Shown here: one piece after another, positions 1 through 9,516 of the stretch
Layout: each line of letters opens with the position of its first letter
Position numbering within the stretch: position 1 is the stretch's first letter
Source: Symsagittifera roscoffensis
Taxonomy: Eukaryota; Xenacoelomorpha; Acoela; Convolutidae
DNA length: 64,000 nucleotides
NCBI RefSeq assembly: GCF_963678635.1
Contig: NC_087064.1
Location: 74,025,465-74,089,464, forward strand
Direction: 5' to 3'
Position numbers and translations under genes: made by a program
Notes under the pieces: generated by a model
The model's database searches: none
The model's input: the letters and a program-made list of their open reading frames with translations, nothing else
Told to the model about the DNA's origin: nothing

Positions 1-167
1 AATGGGGTTGCTTGCGTTTTTTGCTTCATTCATTGTTTTCTCTTGAAAGTCAATCATTGATTTTTGACGACTTAGAGCTCCCCCGCCGTATGAGATCGTT
101 CCCACATTTTGTGCTAATAACCATTAAAAAAAATCAACGTTTTTCTTTTTCTTTTTTGGAGATAAAG

Positions 168-293
168 GGATCTTGTTAACTATCCCCCCTATGGTACCTT
201 GCAACGAACCCCCCCTCCCCCTATAAAGAAAGAAGCAAACAGTTACCCCCCCCACCCCTATTGCAGTAGGGGAAGAAATAGTTAACAAGATCC
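168..293. repeat. Short C-rich foldback repeat
   Basis: The 16-base arm GGATCTTGTTAACTAT (168-183) is matched by its exact reverse complement at 278-293. Between them lie about 94 bases rich in C runs. Degenerate relatives with the same GTTAAC plus C/G-run layout appear near 11160-11228 and 44690-44762. I read it as a tiny non-autonomous foldback element. Its family is unknown and no target duplication was identified. Confidence 0.55.
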
Positions 294-510
294 GAGATTT
301 AAAAAAAATATCGTTTAAGCGGATTAGATTTAGCAAAAATACCTTAGCCACACAATTTTTGTTAGTTTCAACTCCATTTTGATATCGATACACTGGGTTA
401 TCAAGGTTTTGAGTGTCATTAAGATTTTTCGCGGATAAGGGAATTTTTTCTTTTTGGATTGAAAGAAAAAACCTAAAAGAGTACAATTGATAGAAGAAAT
501 TACAATATAT

Positions 511-1049
511 TCAGACTTCTGTATAATGTTTTAATAATTTTTCTAGCGTAGACAGACGTAAGTGTAGATAAATCGCTTCGTCCTTGAAATGATTGTTCCA
601 CCACTTTTCTTCAAATTGCCTTCGAGCTTTGTAATCGGCATCTTGATCCTGATAGTAGAAAAACCTGATTATTGCAGTAGACATTAAGTATTATGGTAGA
701 TATGCTTTCAATGCTATGCTTTCAATTTTACAAATTCGAGTTGTTAAGAATGTTTCTACAGAAAAATTGACTGTTTTTCAACAAATTTTATTCAACTCTT
801 GCATTGGGCGGTGGGGGACATACTGCGTCCTTGCATGTCTTCTGTTCCCGGAGCCTCTTATTGAGTTCTTCATAAAGTTGATGTTAAAACTATTACCGTT
901 CGCGATTTCAATCCTCACAATTTTGTTTCCTGTTTGCAAGCTAACGCATCACAGCCATCGTTTTACCATCTTCTGCCTCTCGCTGTAATCAGTCCCGCCA
1001 TTGCTTCATCCATTTTCAAGTCCTCTTGGTCTTTGCTCATAGTAGCCAT
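511..1049 (-). CDS. Unrecognised small gene fragment in three probable exons
   Basis: Reading leftwards on the minus strand there are three open pieces. Exon A (1049-967) starts ATGGCTACTATGAGC, encodes MATMSKDQEDLKMDEAMAGL and onward, and ends at a GTAAAA donor. Exon B (about 883-824) encodes QLYEELNKRLREQKTCKDA and ends at a consensus GTATGT donor; its 5' boundary is uncertain. Exon C (648-511) follows the pyrimidine-rich acceptor TTTTTCTACTATCAG, encodes DQDADYKARRQFEEKWWNNH onward for 45 residues, and ends in TGA. Donor B and acceptor C are both phase 0, so the B-C join (175-bp intron) is the best supported. The A-B join is weak, since the gap is only about 90 bp with no clean acceptor. 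The C-terminal pattern (W..HF.DEAIYLHLRLS..E.LL) faintly recalls the region before the catalytic domain in HARBI1/PIF nucleases. A decayed transposase is therefore an alternative to a host gene. Confidence 0.42.
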
Positions 1050-1443
1050 CACATTGATTTTTAAAAGTTCAAGTATTATTCAGCTCAAATTAGAACTCAA
1101 TATTTTTAATTTCAGAACTCAAGCTTCTTCAATTTCAAAATAATGCTATGCAATTGAAACGCACAGCACAAGAAAAAAACTTTCCGGCAAAGTTAAAGCG
1201 TCCGTTCAGTAGAAATTCTCTTCTCTCTAATCATATCGATTAATATTATTTGAAAAACACCACATTGTTGGCAATATCCGTGATTTTGAGCATTTGTGTT
1301 GGAAAAAAAACGACGCTTCTTATGTTAATTGGATTTTTCACTGGAATTTTTTAAATGAAGAAGAGTATTAATGGGGAAGAGTAAAAAATTGATTTTCAGA
1401 TGTGATAACAGATGTGATAGATTCAGATGTGATAACTTTGTAG

Positions 1444-1553
1444 GTAATACTGAATGCGCCTTACATCCCCCCTTTGCCCGAGGCCGAATCGTGGACTGCG
1501 TCTGCGGGAACAACGACCCTGGTTGCCGTCAAACAAGAAATCATTGAGAGAAA
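1444..1553 (+). CDS. Internal exon of an unrecognised gene
   Basis: A G+C-rich island in A+T-rich surroundings. It follows the acceptor ACTTTGTAG and ends at a near-perfect donor (GAGAAA|GTGAGT). The frame entered at phase 0 is open for 36 codons: it starts VILNAPYIPPLPEAESWTAS and ends near KQEIIER, leaving two bases (phase 2). The +1 frame stops at once. The +2 frame is open almost throughout but stops (TGA) before the donor, so phase 0 is preferred. I do not recognise the protein. No in-phase partner exon was found; the nearest downstream acceptor (about 1632) has the wrong phase. The other exons probably lie outside the window or far away. Confidence 0.5.
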
Positions 1554-1680
1554 GTGAGTAACACAATTTTGCGTCATAATTTTCCTCCCATGCCAAATCT
1601 CATGAAATTATATTACATTGACGCATTCAGAGGTCATAGATGACGTTCCTCTCATCTCTGGCGGCTACTTTTTCCGTGTC

Positions 1681-1963
1681 TGTACAAAACAGTCCCATAC
1701 AAAACAGTCCAATTCAAAACAGTTCGAAAAACAGTCCCAAGTAATAATTGTTTTAACAAGCCGGTAGGCCGAGAATTTTCCCTTGTTCAACAAACATAAT
1801 GAACAAAATAGTGACCGCCGCAGTCGTGCCAACGTGTTGCGAGCTTGCCAACAGAGGGTAGGACTTAATACGAGTTTTAGAGCCGGTTATTGCGCACCCA
1901 CCGGCGACCTTAAACCGGACTGTTTTGTATTGGACTGTTTTGTATGGGACTGCTTTGTATATG
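1681..1963. repeat. Foldback repeat built from ACAAAACAGTCC units
   Basis: The left arm (about 1681-1735) contains several copies of an ACAAAACAGTCC-like 12-14-mer. The right arm (about 1916-1963) contains the reverse complement, GGACTGTTTTGTAT, repeated three times. The arms would pair into a stem over about 190 bases of spacer, which includes a G+C-richer stretch (1790-1910) with several open frames. It is most likely a small inverted-repeat transposon. No target duplication was resolved. Confidence 0.5.
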
Positions 1964-2438
1964 CACCTACTTTTTCCTTAAGCGTCTTCCTGGTTTGAGA
2001 ATCCTACAAAAATCCCCTATTTTAGACCTTTTTATAAGATTTGCTGGAAAATTCTCGTCTTTCAACTTTCTTACAAAAAATTGAAAGGTGATTTTTCGAA
2101 ATAAATACTTTGAAACAAAAGCTTCCGACTTTTAGTGATTTGAATTTTTTCACACAGTTCTCACAGCTTTTCTTAAAAGAAAATTCGTTAGGATAGGAAC
2201 TTTTTCACAAAACAATCTTAATTGATATCAACAGATTTATTCATTGTAATAAGTTGTTCGCGCTGGTTGGATGATCGTTTTCTAAATTTTCTCAAAAGCA
2301 TTTTTAGAGGCGGAAAGTACGGTGATTGTAGGACAAGTTGGCCGAACTTTTTGGCCTTGGACAAATCTTTCACCGAGCAGTGGCCCCGATATGACCAGAC
2401 GATTTGTGAACATTACTGCGTGCAAGCTGAGATTTTCC

Positions 2439-2638
2439 NNNNNNNNNNNNNNNNNNNNNNNNNNNNNNNNNNNNNNNNNNNNNNNNNNNNNNNNNNNNNN
2501 NNNNNNNNNNNNNNNNNNNNNNNNNNNNNNNNNNNNNNNNNNNNNNNNNNNNNNNNNNNNNNNNNNNNNNNNNNNNNNNNNNNNNNNNNNNNNNNNNNNN
2601 NNNNNNNNNNNNNNNNNNNNNNNNNNNNNNNNNNNNNN
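2439..2638. other. Assembly gap (200 N)
   Basis: Exactly 200 N. The right flank is the remnant of a hAT-like MITE; the left flank (2222-2438) is G+C-elevated with open frames on both strands, none of which can be preferred. Confidence 0.98.
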
Positions 2639-2759
2639 CGCTCGGAAAATGAATTTGGTCGACATAAAAAAGTCGACAAAAATTTCGAAACGTTTTTGAG
2701 AATACACCCCCCCCCCCCCCCACACACACACACTCGAAAAGATCCTAGATCCGCCCCTG
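2639..2759 (-). mobile_element. hAT-like MITE (family A), end fragment next to gap
   Basis: Carries the family hallmarks in reverse orientation: CTCGGAAAAT..ATTTGGTCGAC, then a C run followed by (CA)n at about 2707-2734, and the terminal sequence TCCTAGATCCGCCCCTG. The other end lies in or beyond the N gap. The family is defined by copies at 17899-18111, 49695-49951 and 60922-61555. Confidence 0.7.
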
Positions 2760-4394
2760 AGAAAACTAACAAACAATTATGAATTTGTCAAGAATAGGTT
2801 GATATGAAAGTTGCACAGAAGGCTCCGACCTCAGTTTTTTTGGCAGTTGTATAAAATTAACAGTTTATGATTGATTTTGTTAACCTAACTAATAAACATC
2901 AAAATTGAACATTTCGAACAGATTTTCGCTCGAAATTCGCTCGAAATTTAAACTGATTTTCTCGATGACTCATGATATATCAAGCGACCTTATCAGGCAA
3001 TTAATTTGATTGCATAATTTTGCGTAAAAATTTAAAAATAACACACCGGAATGCGAATGACTGTAGTCGTTACAAAACTTGGTATTCATAACAACAAAGG
3101 AACCCGGTTTGTGTTCAGAGTGCATAAAATTTTCCGACACAGTAAACGCTAAAAAATACAAAAAAAAACACTTTGAGATCATTGAATTGAAATTCAGAAT
3201 CCTGATAGAAAGCTAATGAATATTTCATTTTTTGTTGCCTGCTGTTATGAAACTTTTTTGCCCGTAAATTAATCAAAGCAAAAAAAATCGAGCCAAATTT
3301 CAGGTCAATAAAATCACGTTTTGAAATTATATTTTAAAATCTGGACGATAGATGCAAAGGCTTATTAATCATCTTAAATTGATTGCAAAAGTTTAATTTT
3401 TCCTCGCTGTTTGTTGAAGGCAGTTTTTTTTGGCAGATTTTGCTAAATTACCACAAGATACAAATGGTCTGTTTTAGCCCGTTTTGTTGAAAAAGTGAGC
3501 CAAAGCTATAAAAGTAGATGCAATTAAAGTATTTTGTTATCCTAGTCCAATTTTGGAAAGAAAATCAAATCAACGACAAGTTTTTGGGTCTTAAGTCACC
3601 GCAATTTAATTCTAGTATTTTCAGCATTTTCAATGCATTTAAATTTTGAATTCTCATTGGCATTCATTTCTACTCTACTTAGGGTAATTTGTTCAAATCT
3701 TTAGTACACGAAGTTCCTTCACATTTTAAAGTCACAATTTAAAGTCCTTCACATTTTAATTTTAATAAAATTGAATTATTCTTCCGACCACTGAGGATCT
3801 TCGTATTCAGACTTTAGCTTTTTTTCTCCTTTTTCCTGTTTCAAGTTTTCCAAGCAAAATCTGGTAAAATCAGGAAAATTGGTTGTTAGAACCTCATCCA
3901 CATGTTTTTCGAAATTATTTGTTTGGCAGTGCAAACTGCTAGGTTGTCAAATTGCCTCATCGTCTCAAATATTTTGTTTCAGCAAAGAATTGATCAATTT
4001 ATTGAAAATAGGTAAAAGGAAAAAGGTTTAGTAGAGTGATTGTAAAATTATCAGTTTCAAATTCCTTCAATCAGTACTTTTGCTCAAAAGTTTGTATTGA
4101 GAAAACTCGTTTGGGTTAGAGTGATCTGCAGTCACTTTAAGAGAGTTGTTTACTGCGAACCGTCATTTTCATCAAATAAAAAAAGCACTTTAAATGTTTT
4201 CCTGGTGATAAAAAGTGGTTATTAGCAAAATTTCTTAAATTGCTATTTTCAGGATCAACTTTTTAGCGGAATCTTTTAAACGAAAATAACAAAAAACTGA
4301 AAAACTCAATCAAGATCTTTTTTCGCTTCGATTGTTTTCAATTCAAGAATTCACATCTAGTTCAAAAATCAGAACAAAAATAAAATGAAAAGCA
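2760..4394. other. A+T-rich non-coding DNA
   Basis: No exon with convincing splice signals on either strand. Poly-A and poly-T runs are common. The short ORF at 2970-3182 (minus) has no protein-like features. Confidence 0.6.
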
Positions 4395-4396
4395 TA

Positions 4397-5413
4397 CCCG
4401 CACTAACAAAAATGGATTAGGATTGATTTCAGTATAAAAAAATTACGTTGATTGAATTTAGATCGATTTTAGTACGAAAAAAGTACGAAGATTAAATTTA
4501 AAAAATGAAGCTTGATTTGGATCGATTTAAAATCGATTTAAATTGATCTTAAATCCCAGCTAAAAAAAATTGACCCAAATTGATTTTAAATCAATTTAAA
4601 TGCAATTTTTCCAGTCTTGGTTTATTTTTATTTTTAAGGGGATTAAAACGGATGCAAATCGATTTTTTTTATTCGAGATTTATCAGTTTCAAATTTTTAT
4701 TGCATTGATTCATTGCCTATCATTTTTCATTTTACATCTATAGCGTTTTGTAGCATAAAAAAGACCAAATAGTAAGACCAAAAGATTGATGAAATTCTAT
4801 GATTTTTTTGCATAATTTGAGTTCATAAACTGATCTATGTTGACCCTTTTCTGGATTCATATTATAAGTTGTGCCCAAAATCTGATTTATCCTCATATTT
4901 TTCCATGGTTTAAATGCATATTAATGAGATCAAATTTTAATTTATTCTGACCTCTTTCTTGTTTGTTAAATAGGGTTTTGCATTATCTGATTTAAATAAT
5001 TTTTCTATGAATTCTGCCTATTTTCGAGCTTAAAATCTGATTTATGTGGATCATTTTATTAAATTCTATAACATCTGGCACTAGTGTTTATATTTAAAAA
5101 ATCGAGAAAAAAAGTTTCACCTATTTTTTCTAAAGAGTATAATTTTTTCGCCGTGTAAGAAAAAAATGATTTTAGTTAAAATGGATTTAAGTGAGCTGCT
5201 GAAGGATTTTAGTGAGTCGGAAAATCCACCCAAATCGATTTAAATAGATTTTGTAGGCACTTAAATTGATCCAAAGTTTTCAAAAAGTTCGCTTTAAATT
5301 GATTTAAAATCCATTTAAGTTCGTAAAATGTACATTGTTAATCAATTTGGATTGATATTAAATCAATATTAAATCAATTTAAATCGATCCAAAACCATTT
5401 TTGTCAGTGCGGG
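4397..5413. mobile_element. 1,017-bp TA-flanked inverted-repeat element (Tc1/mariner-like MITE)
   Basis: The ends are inverted repeats, CCCGCACTAACAAAAATGG at the left and CCATTTTTGTCAGTGCGGG at the right, differing at one position, each flanked by TA (4395-4396 and 5414-5415). TA duplication is the signature of the Tc1/mariner superfamily. Inside each end are many AATCGATTTAAATTGAT-like palindromic subterminal motifs (about 4420-4620 and 5220-5400), which could bind a transposase or fold. No transposase frame is present, so the element is non-autonomous. A lone right-end fragment of the family sits at about 6187-6219. Confidence 0.8.
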
Positions 5414-5859
5414 TACTTTTTAAAATTATTTTTTCTTTGTTCATATTCGTTGAGATTTAATAAGGTCAAGAAAACTAGTATATTGCCTGTATAAAATGAT
5501 AAGTATGAAAAACATGGATTACAACCATTGTGAATTTTTTTCCATTTTTTGAATATTCTGTAAATTAACCTAGCAAGAAATTGTTTACTTCGCTTAATGT
5601 GCAATCGGAATTTTCAGGGCTTTGCCTTAATATACGAGCAAATCATGTTATTCCGACCATGAAAATGGGGATGATCTTTGTATTCGGGTTTGTTTTAGTT
5701 TTGTTTATTTTTGTTTTCCACGCAAATTCAGCTACCACATATAATGATCAGACTAGGTTGAGGGATATCAAATTAATTACATAAAATTAAAGCCCTTACA
5801 CTCGTGATTGGAACCGTATTACAAAATTTGAAAAATGGTTTGAAATGTTTGGATATTTC

Positions 5860-6185
5860 GTCTTATTTCGAGCAAATAAAGCAAGCGAACAAGTTTATTC
5901 TAATTGCCTAAAAACCTAATTTAAAGTGTAAAACCTTAGTTTTACTTGGGTAACGTTAGTTTACTTTGAGTATTTTCAATTTTTTTCGTTTTAAAAATGT
6001 TTTCAATTTGTTTATTTTAGTATGGCTGTCGATTATACCTAATCCCCAGTTTTTTTTTCAGCTCCTTTGATCACACCACGCCGAAAAAAAACGACAATAA
6101 TTTGAAAAACTTTTGTTGTATTTTAAGATTATGGTCGGAACATTCTGTGCTACTTGCACAGTAACCGGCTATCTTTGTTTTCGTT
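5860..6185 (+). repeat. Dispersed repeat family C copy
   Basis: Ends with the conserved block GGTCGGAACATTCTGTGCTA (about 6133 on), followed by a CTTGCACAG..ACCGGCTATC stretch. The same block, variably degenerate, recurs near 9955, 11930 and 22475. The copy at 11520-11975 shares the upstream GAAAAAA..ACAATAATTTGAAAAA stretch too. It is non-coding; boundaries and superfamily are unknown. Confidence 0.45.
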
Positions 6186-6186
6186 T

Positions 6187-6219
6187 GAAATCGATCTGAA
6201 GCCATCTTTTTCAGTGCGG
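6187..6219 (+). mobile_element. Right-end fragment of the CCCGCACT MITE family
   Basis: GAAATCGATCTGAAGCCATC followed by TTTTTCAGTGCGGGTA closely matches the right end of the element at 4397-5413, including the terminal TA. Confidence 0.6.
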
Positions 6220-7589
6220 GTACTATGTTCATTTTGACGCACACTTATCTTGAACCCTAATGAAAATGTATCTTTTCGATTTCTTTTCATTATGCGTAAG
6301 TGAAGACGCAACACAATCAGTGTCCTACCAACCATTAGCGTGCACTTAATTTTTAGAAACTCATTTGTGGCACATATTGAGAAAGAAACAGGCGCATAAA
6401 AGAAAACAAAAATCCAGAAAAAAAAAACAAATTGGTATTTAAAAAACCAATAAAACAAAAAACGTAGGCGAAAAAAAAACAAAAGAAAATAAAACGAGCG
6501 CGTCAAGAAACCAATAGGTCCAAAACGTTAAAAAAATACTTAAAATCAAAACTGCTATTGTTTATTATCTCCCAAAAAAGGTTGAAAAATTAGAAATAGC
6601 GGATCTAAGTATAGGTCGACCAAAATTTGCATATCTTTGGCACCACCAAAAAATTTCTGCAGACGACAGAGAACACAATTAATATTGTTCTAACCTTGGA
6701 GCATAAAAAGAAGCTGCCATCGTTGGTAATAGGGCAGGGAGATACAGTCCATCAAATTTTATACCTCAGGGCCTCTTTTCATATTCACTCTATTTTGACG
6801 GTTGGTGAGTTGAACATCTGTTTTCTTTCTTCTTTTGTCAAATATTCAATCAATCCAAAACATAAATCGATTTACACAATGAATGCCGGTTATTATTATT
6901 TCAAAGCATATGTTTACTGAACGAACCGGCTCACATATCAATTGCAGCAAATTCAAATTTTTCAATTGTATCTGTTTATTTTTGATCTTTACCACAATAT
7001 CTGTTTTGTTTTCAGTTATCAATGAATTGATTGATTTGCAATTTTGTTTAAAATAGAACAAAATTGAGCGTATGAGCTCTCATCAAAGGTAATGCTCCCA
7101 TAATTCATTCAAAACCTTTTTTATTTGTGTCATCCCGAATAAATTTGTTTCGATATGCCAGAGTACTCAAATTACAGGTAAATTTCTCGATTTTATTTCC
7201 CCATATTTGTTTCATTTTCCCAATTTTACAAGTAGTTGCAACCAATATTTGCATCTCTAGTCGTCTTTGATGAATTTGGCTTTTTAGGCACCCTTTTCAG
7301 GGCCTGCATAGTTTAGAATTGAAAGCAGCACACGTCTTTCTCCACAGTCAATTTTAAAATGCGACTCAGTCGCAGAAGAACATCAACTGAGTTCTTCTTT
7401 TAATCAACTCTATATCCCGTCTTAATAAATTTTACTGGAAGCAATTGACTTAAGGATCTTTTTTTAAAAGTATATCGATATCAACATCAAACATTATTTC
7501 AATTGATTAAAGTAGATTTTAGCAGCCGATTAAAAACACTCAAGTTTTTTGATTGTTAAGTTGAACTGACCTCACATACGCTCTATCCG

Positions 7590-8390
7590 CACCGCCTGGG
7601 TCGCGGAGGTCCCAGATTCGTGTCCAAACTTTTCGCGGCCGAATTTAGGCATGGCAAGACTTCCGCCACCGAAATTTGTTTTTGTACATTTTTGCGACCT
7701 CAATAATCCGTCTCGAATTTCGTGACCGAGAAAGAATATAGCGCTACCGAAATATCGCGACCCAACATTGGTATGTCCAAAATTTTGCGATCAAGATTCG
7801 CTGTTTCCAGATTTTCAAGAAAACTCAGCAGCAATTTTTGCGACCAAGGCGGAGACGGCGCGACAAGCGCGGCTCAGGAAATGGCGCAACCGGCTCGGTC
7901 AAACTCACCATTTCCAGACTTTCCAAGAAAAAATCTCTAGCGGTTTTCGCGCTCGCCCGAGGCGGAGACGGCGTGACTTTCGCAATCAAGGTGGAGACGG
8001 CAGGACTTTCGCGACCAAGGTGGAGACGGCGCGACCAATAAAAAATCTCTTGCTTAGCTATTTTTCCAAATTTAGCCATTGCCAGATAGAGACGGCGCGA
8101 CTTTCCAGACCAAAATGGAGACGGCGCGACTTTTAAAAAAAAAATTTAAGGGTTTTTGTGACCGAGGTGGAGATGGCATGAATTTAGCGACCAAGGTGGA
8201 GGCGGCGCGGTTCTCTAAACAGCGCGACTCAAAATGCACGGCGTGACCAAAAATTGCCATTCCAAGATATTTGAAATCGAGATAGATACGTGATAGATAC
8301 TTTCGCGACCACGGCGGAGACGGCGTGACTTTCGCAACCAAACCAGAGACGGCGGGACTTTCCAGACCACGGTGGAGACGTTTTATGTTT
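7590..8390. repeat. G+C-rich island of degenerate ~30-40-bp repeats
   Basis: Unlike its neighbours, this block is rich in CpG. It contains at least eight copies of a GGTGGAGACGGCGCGAC-like core (near 7852, 7960, 7992, 8022, 8088, 8112, 8170 and 8315), usually preceded by TTTCGCGACCAA. Spacing is irregular, about 30-90 bases, so it is an eroded minisatellite or a decayed repeat-rich gene or element. ORFs run across it on both strands (for example 7768-8136 plus and 7825-8079 minus), but they follow the repeats and are low-complexity. I do not call a protein. Confidence 0.6.
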
Positions 8391-8455
8391 TTTGTCATCT
8401 GATTTTTCAAAAAAAACAAGCATTAAACTGCTATTTGCTTGGATTCAGCAACAAT

Positions 8456-8740
8456 TCCCGCACTGAATATCTATACATTTTAATAGATTATAATGGATTA
8501 ACGGGACAAAATTATTCCATCATAATCCAGGCTATAAATAAAATTTAGACCGCGAAATTGATTTGATTGTTATTACAAGCAATTATTTTGAAACAAAAAT
8601 CCATTTCAATTCATTACAATTGAATGTAGTTGGTTATAGTCCGTTTTTGGCACTGAAATTGATTCTTTTTAACAAAATTATCCATTATAATTGATCCTTT
8701 TATCAATTGATCCTTTTATAATCGATTACAATGCATTTCT
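8456..8740. repeat. MITE-like A+T-palindrome cluster, CCCGCACTGAAT end
   Basis: Starts CCCGCACTGAATAT, resembling the end of the 4397 element, and holds repeated ATTATAATGGATTA / AATCGATTACAAT motifs in both orientations. It resembles the cluster at 47815-48455. Right end not resolved. Confidence 0.4.
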
Positions 8741-8784
8741 TTAAAGAGATAATTTTCCTTATTTTTTAAGAACATAACTAACTA

Positions 8785-9514
8785 CAGTGCTGATTTAAAT
8801 TATCCGGACAAAACGAACAAAACTTGAGTTTTCAAACGCGTTTTTCTGAAATTGGGTTAAGATTAGACAAAAAATGAACAGAACAAAAGTTGCTTAGAAT
8901 TTTACTCAGAATTAATATGGTGTAATTTTTTCTCCGAAATTCTCAAACTAAATTTTACCCCAAAATTGGGTCATTTTGGTTTTTTTCAAATAATCAAAAA
9001 TTACGCTGAAACTACTTTGTTAATTCATGGGAAAATTATATCACAAGAAGCCTCTTACACAGACCAACAAAGTTTAAGAAGGGTTAAACCTCCAAAAACT
9101 AGAATAAGAGAAAAAATTTTTACTTGATAGTCAATAAATGTGATTTTTACTATATAAACCCAGTGCCTCTGTTTAAAAACAAATTTTAAACAATTTGCGC
9201 AAACTTTTGGAGATTTAACTCTTCTCAAACTTTGCTGAACTGTGTAAGAGGCTTCGTGTGATATAATTGTCTTATCAATTAACAAAGTACTTTCAGCGTA
9301 ATTTTTGATTATTTGAAAAAGCAAAATGACCCAATTTTGGGTTAAAATTTTGTTTGAGAATTTTGGAGAAAAAATTACACCATATTAATTCTGAGGCAAT
9401 TCTAAGCAACTTTTGTTCTGTTCACTTTTTGTCTAATCTTAACCCAATTTGAGAAAAACGCGTTTGAAAATTCGAGTTTTGTTCATTTTGTCCGGATAAT
9501 TTAAATCAGCACTG
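8785..9514. mobile_element. 730-bp Tc1/mariner-like foldback element
   Basis: Begins CAGTGCTGATTTAAATTATC and ends with its exact reverse complement, each end flanked by TA (8783-8784, 9515-9516). The inverted repeat is not confined to the tips. The arms stay alignable over roughly 310 bases each (about 8785-9100 and 9205-9514), leaving a loop of about 100 bases, so the whole element is essentially one long hairpin. There is no transposase frame; the small ORF at 9055-9324 falls in the loop and right arm. The arms differ by substitutions and small indels, so it is not very recent. Confidence 0.88.
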
Positions 9515-9516
9515 TA

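Noticed and set aside
2222-2438. G+C-elevated patch with long open frames on both strands
   Set aside because: At least four frames are open and the right side runs into an N gap, so no frame can be preferred.
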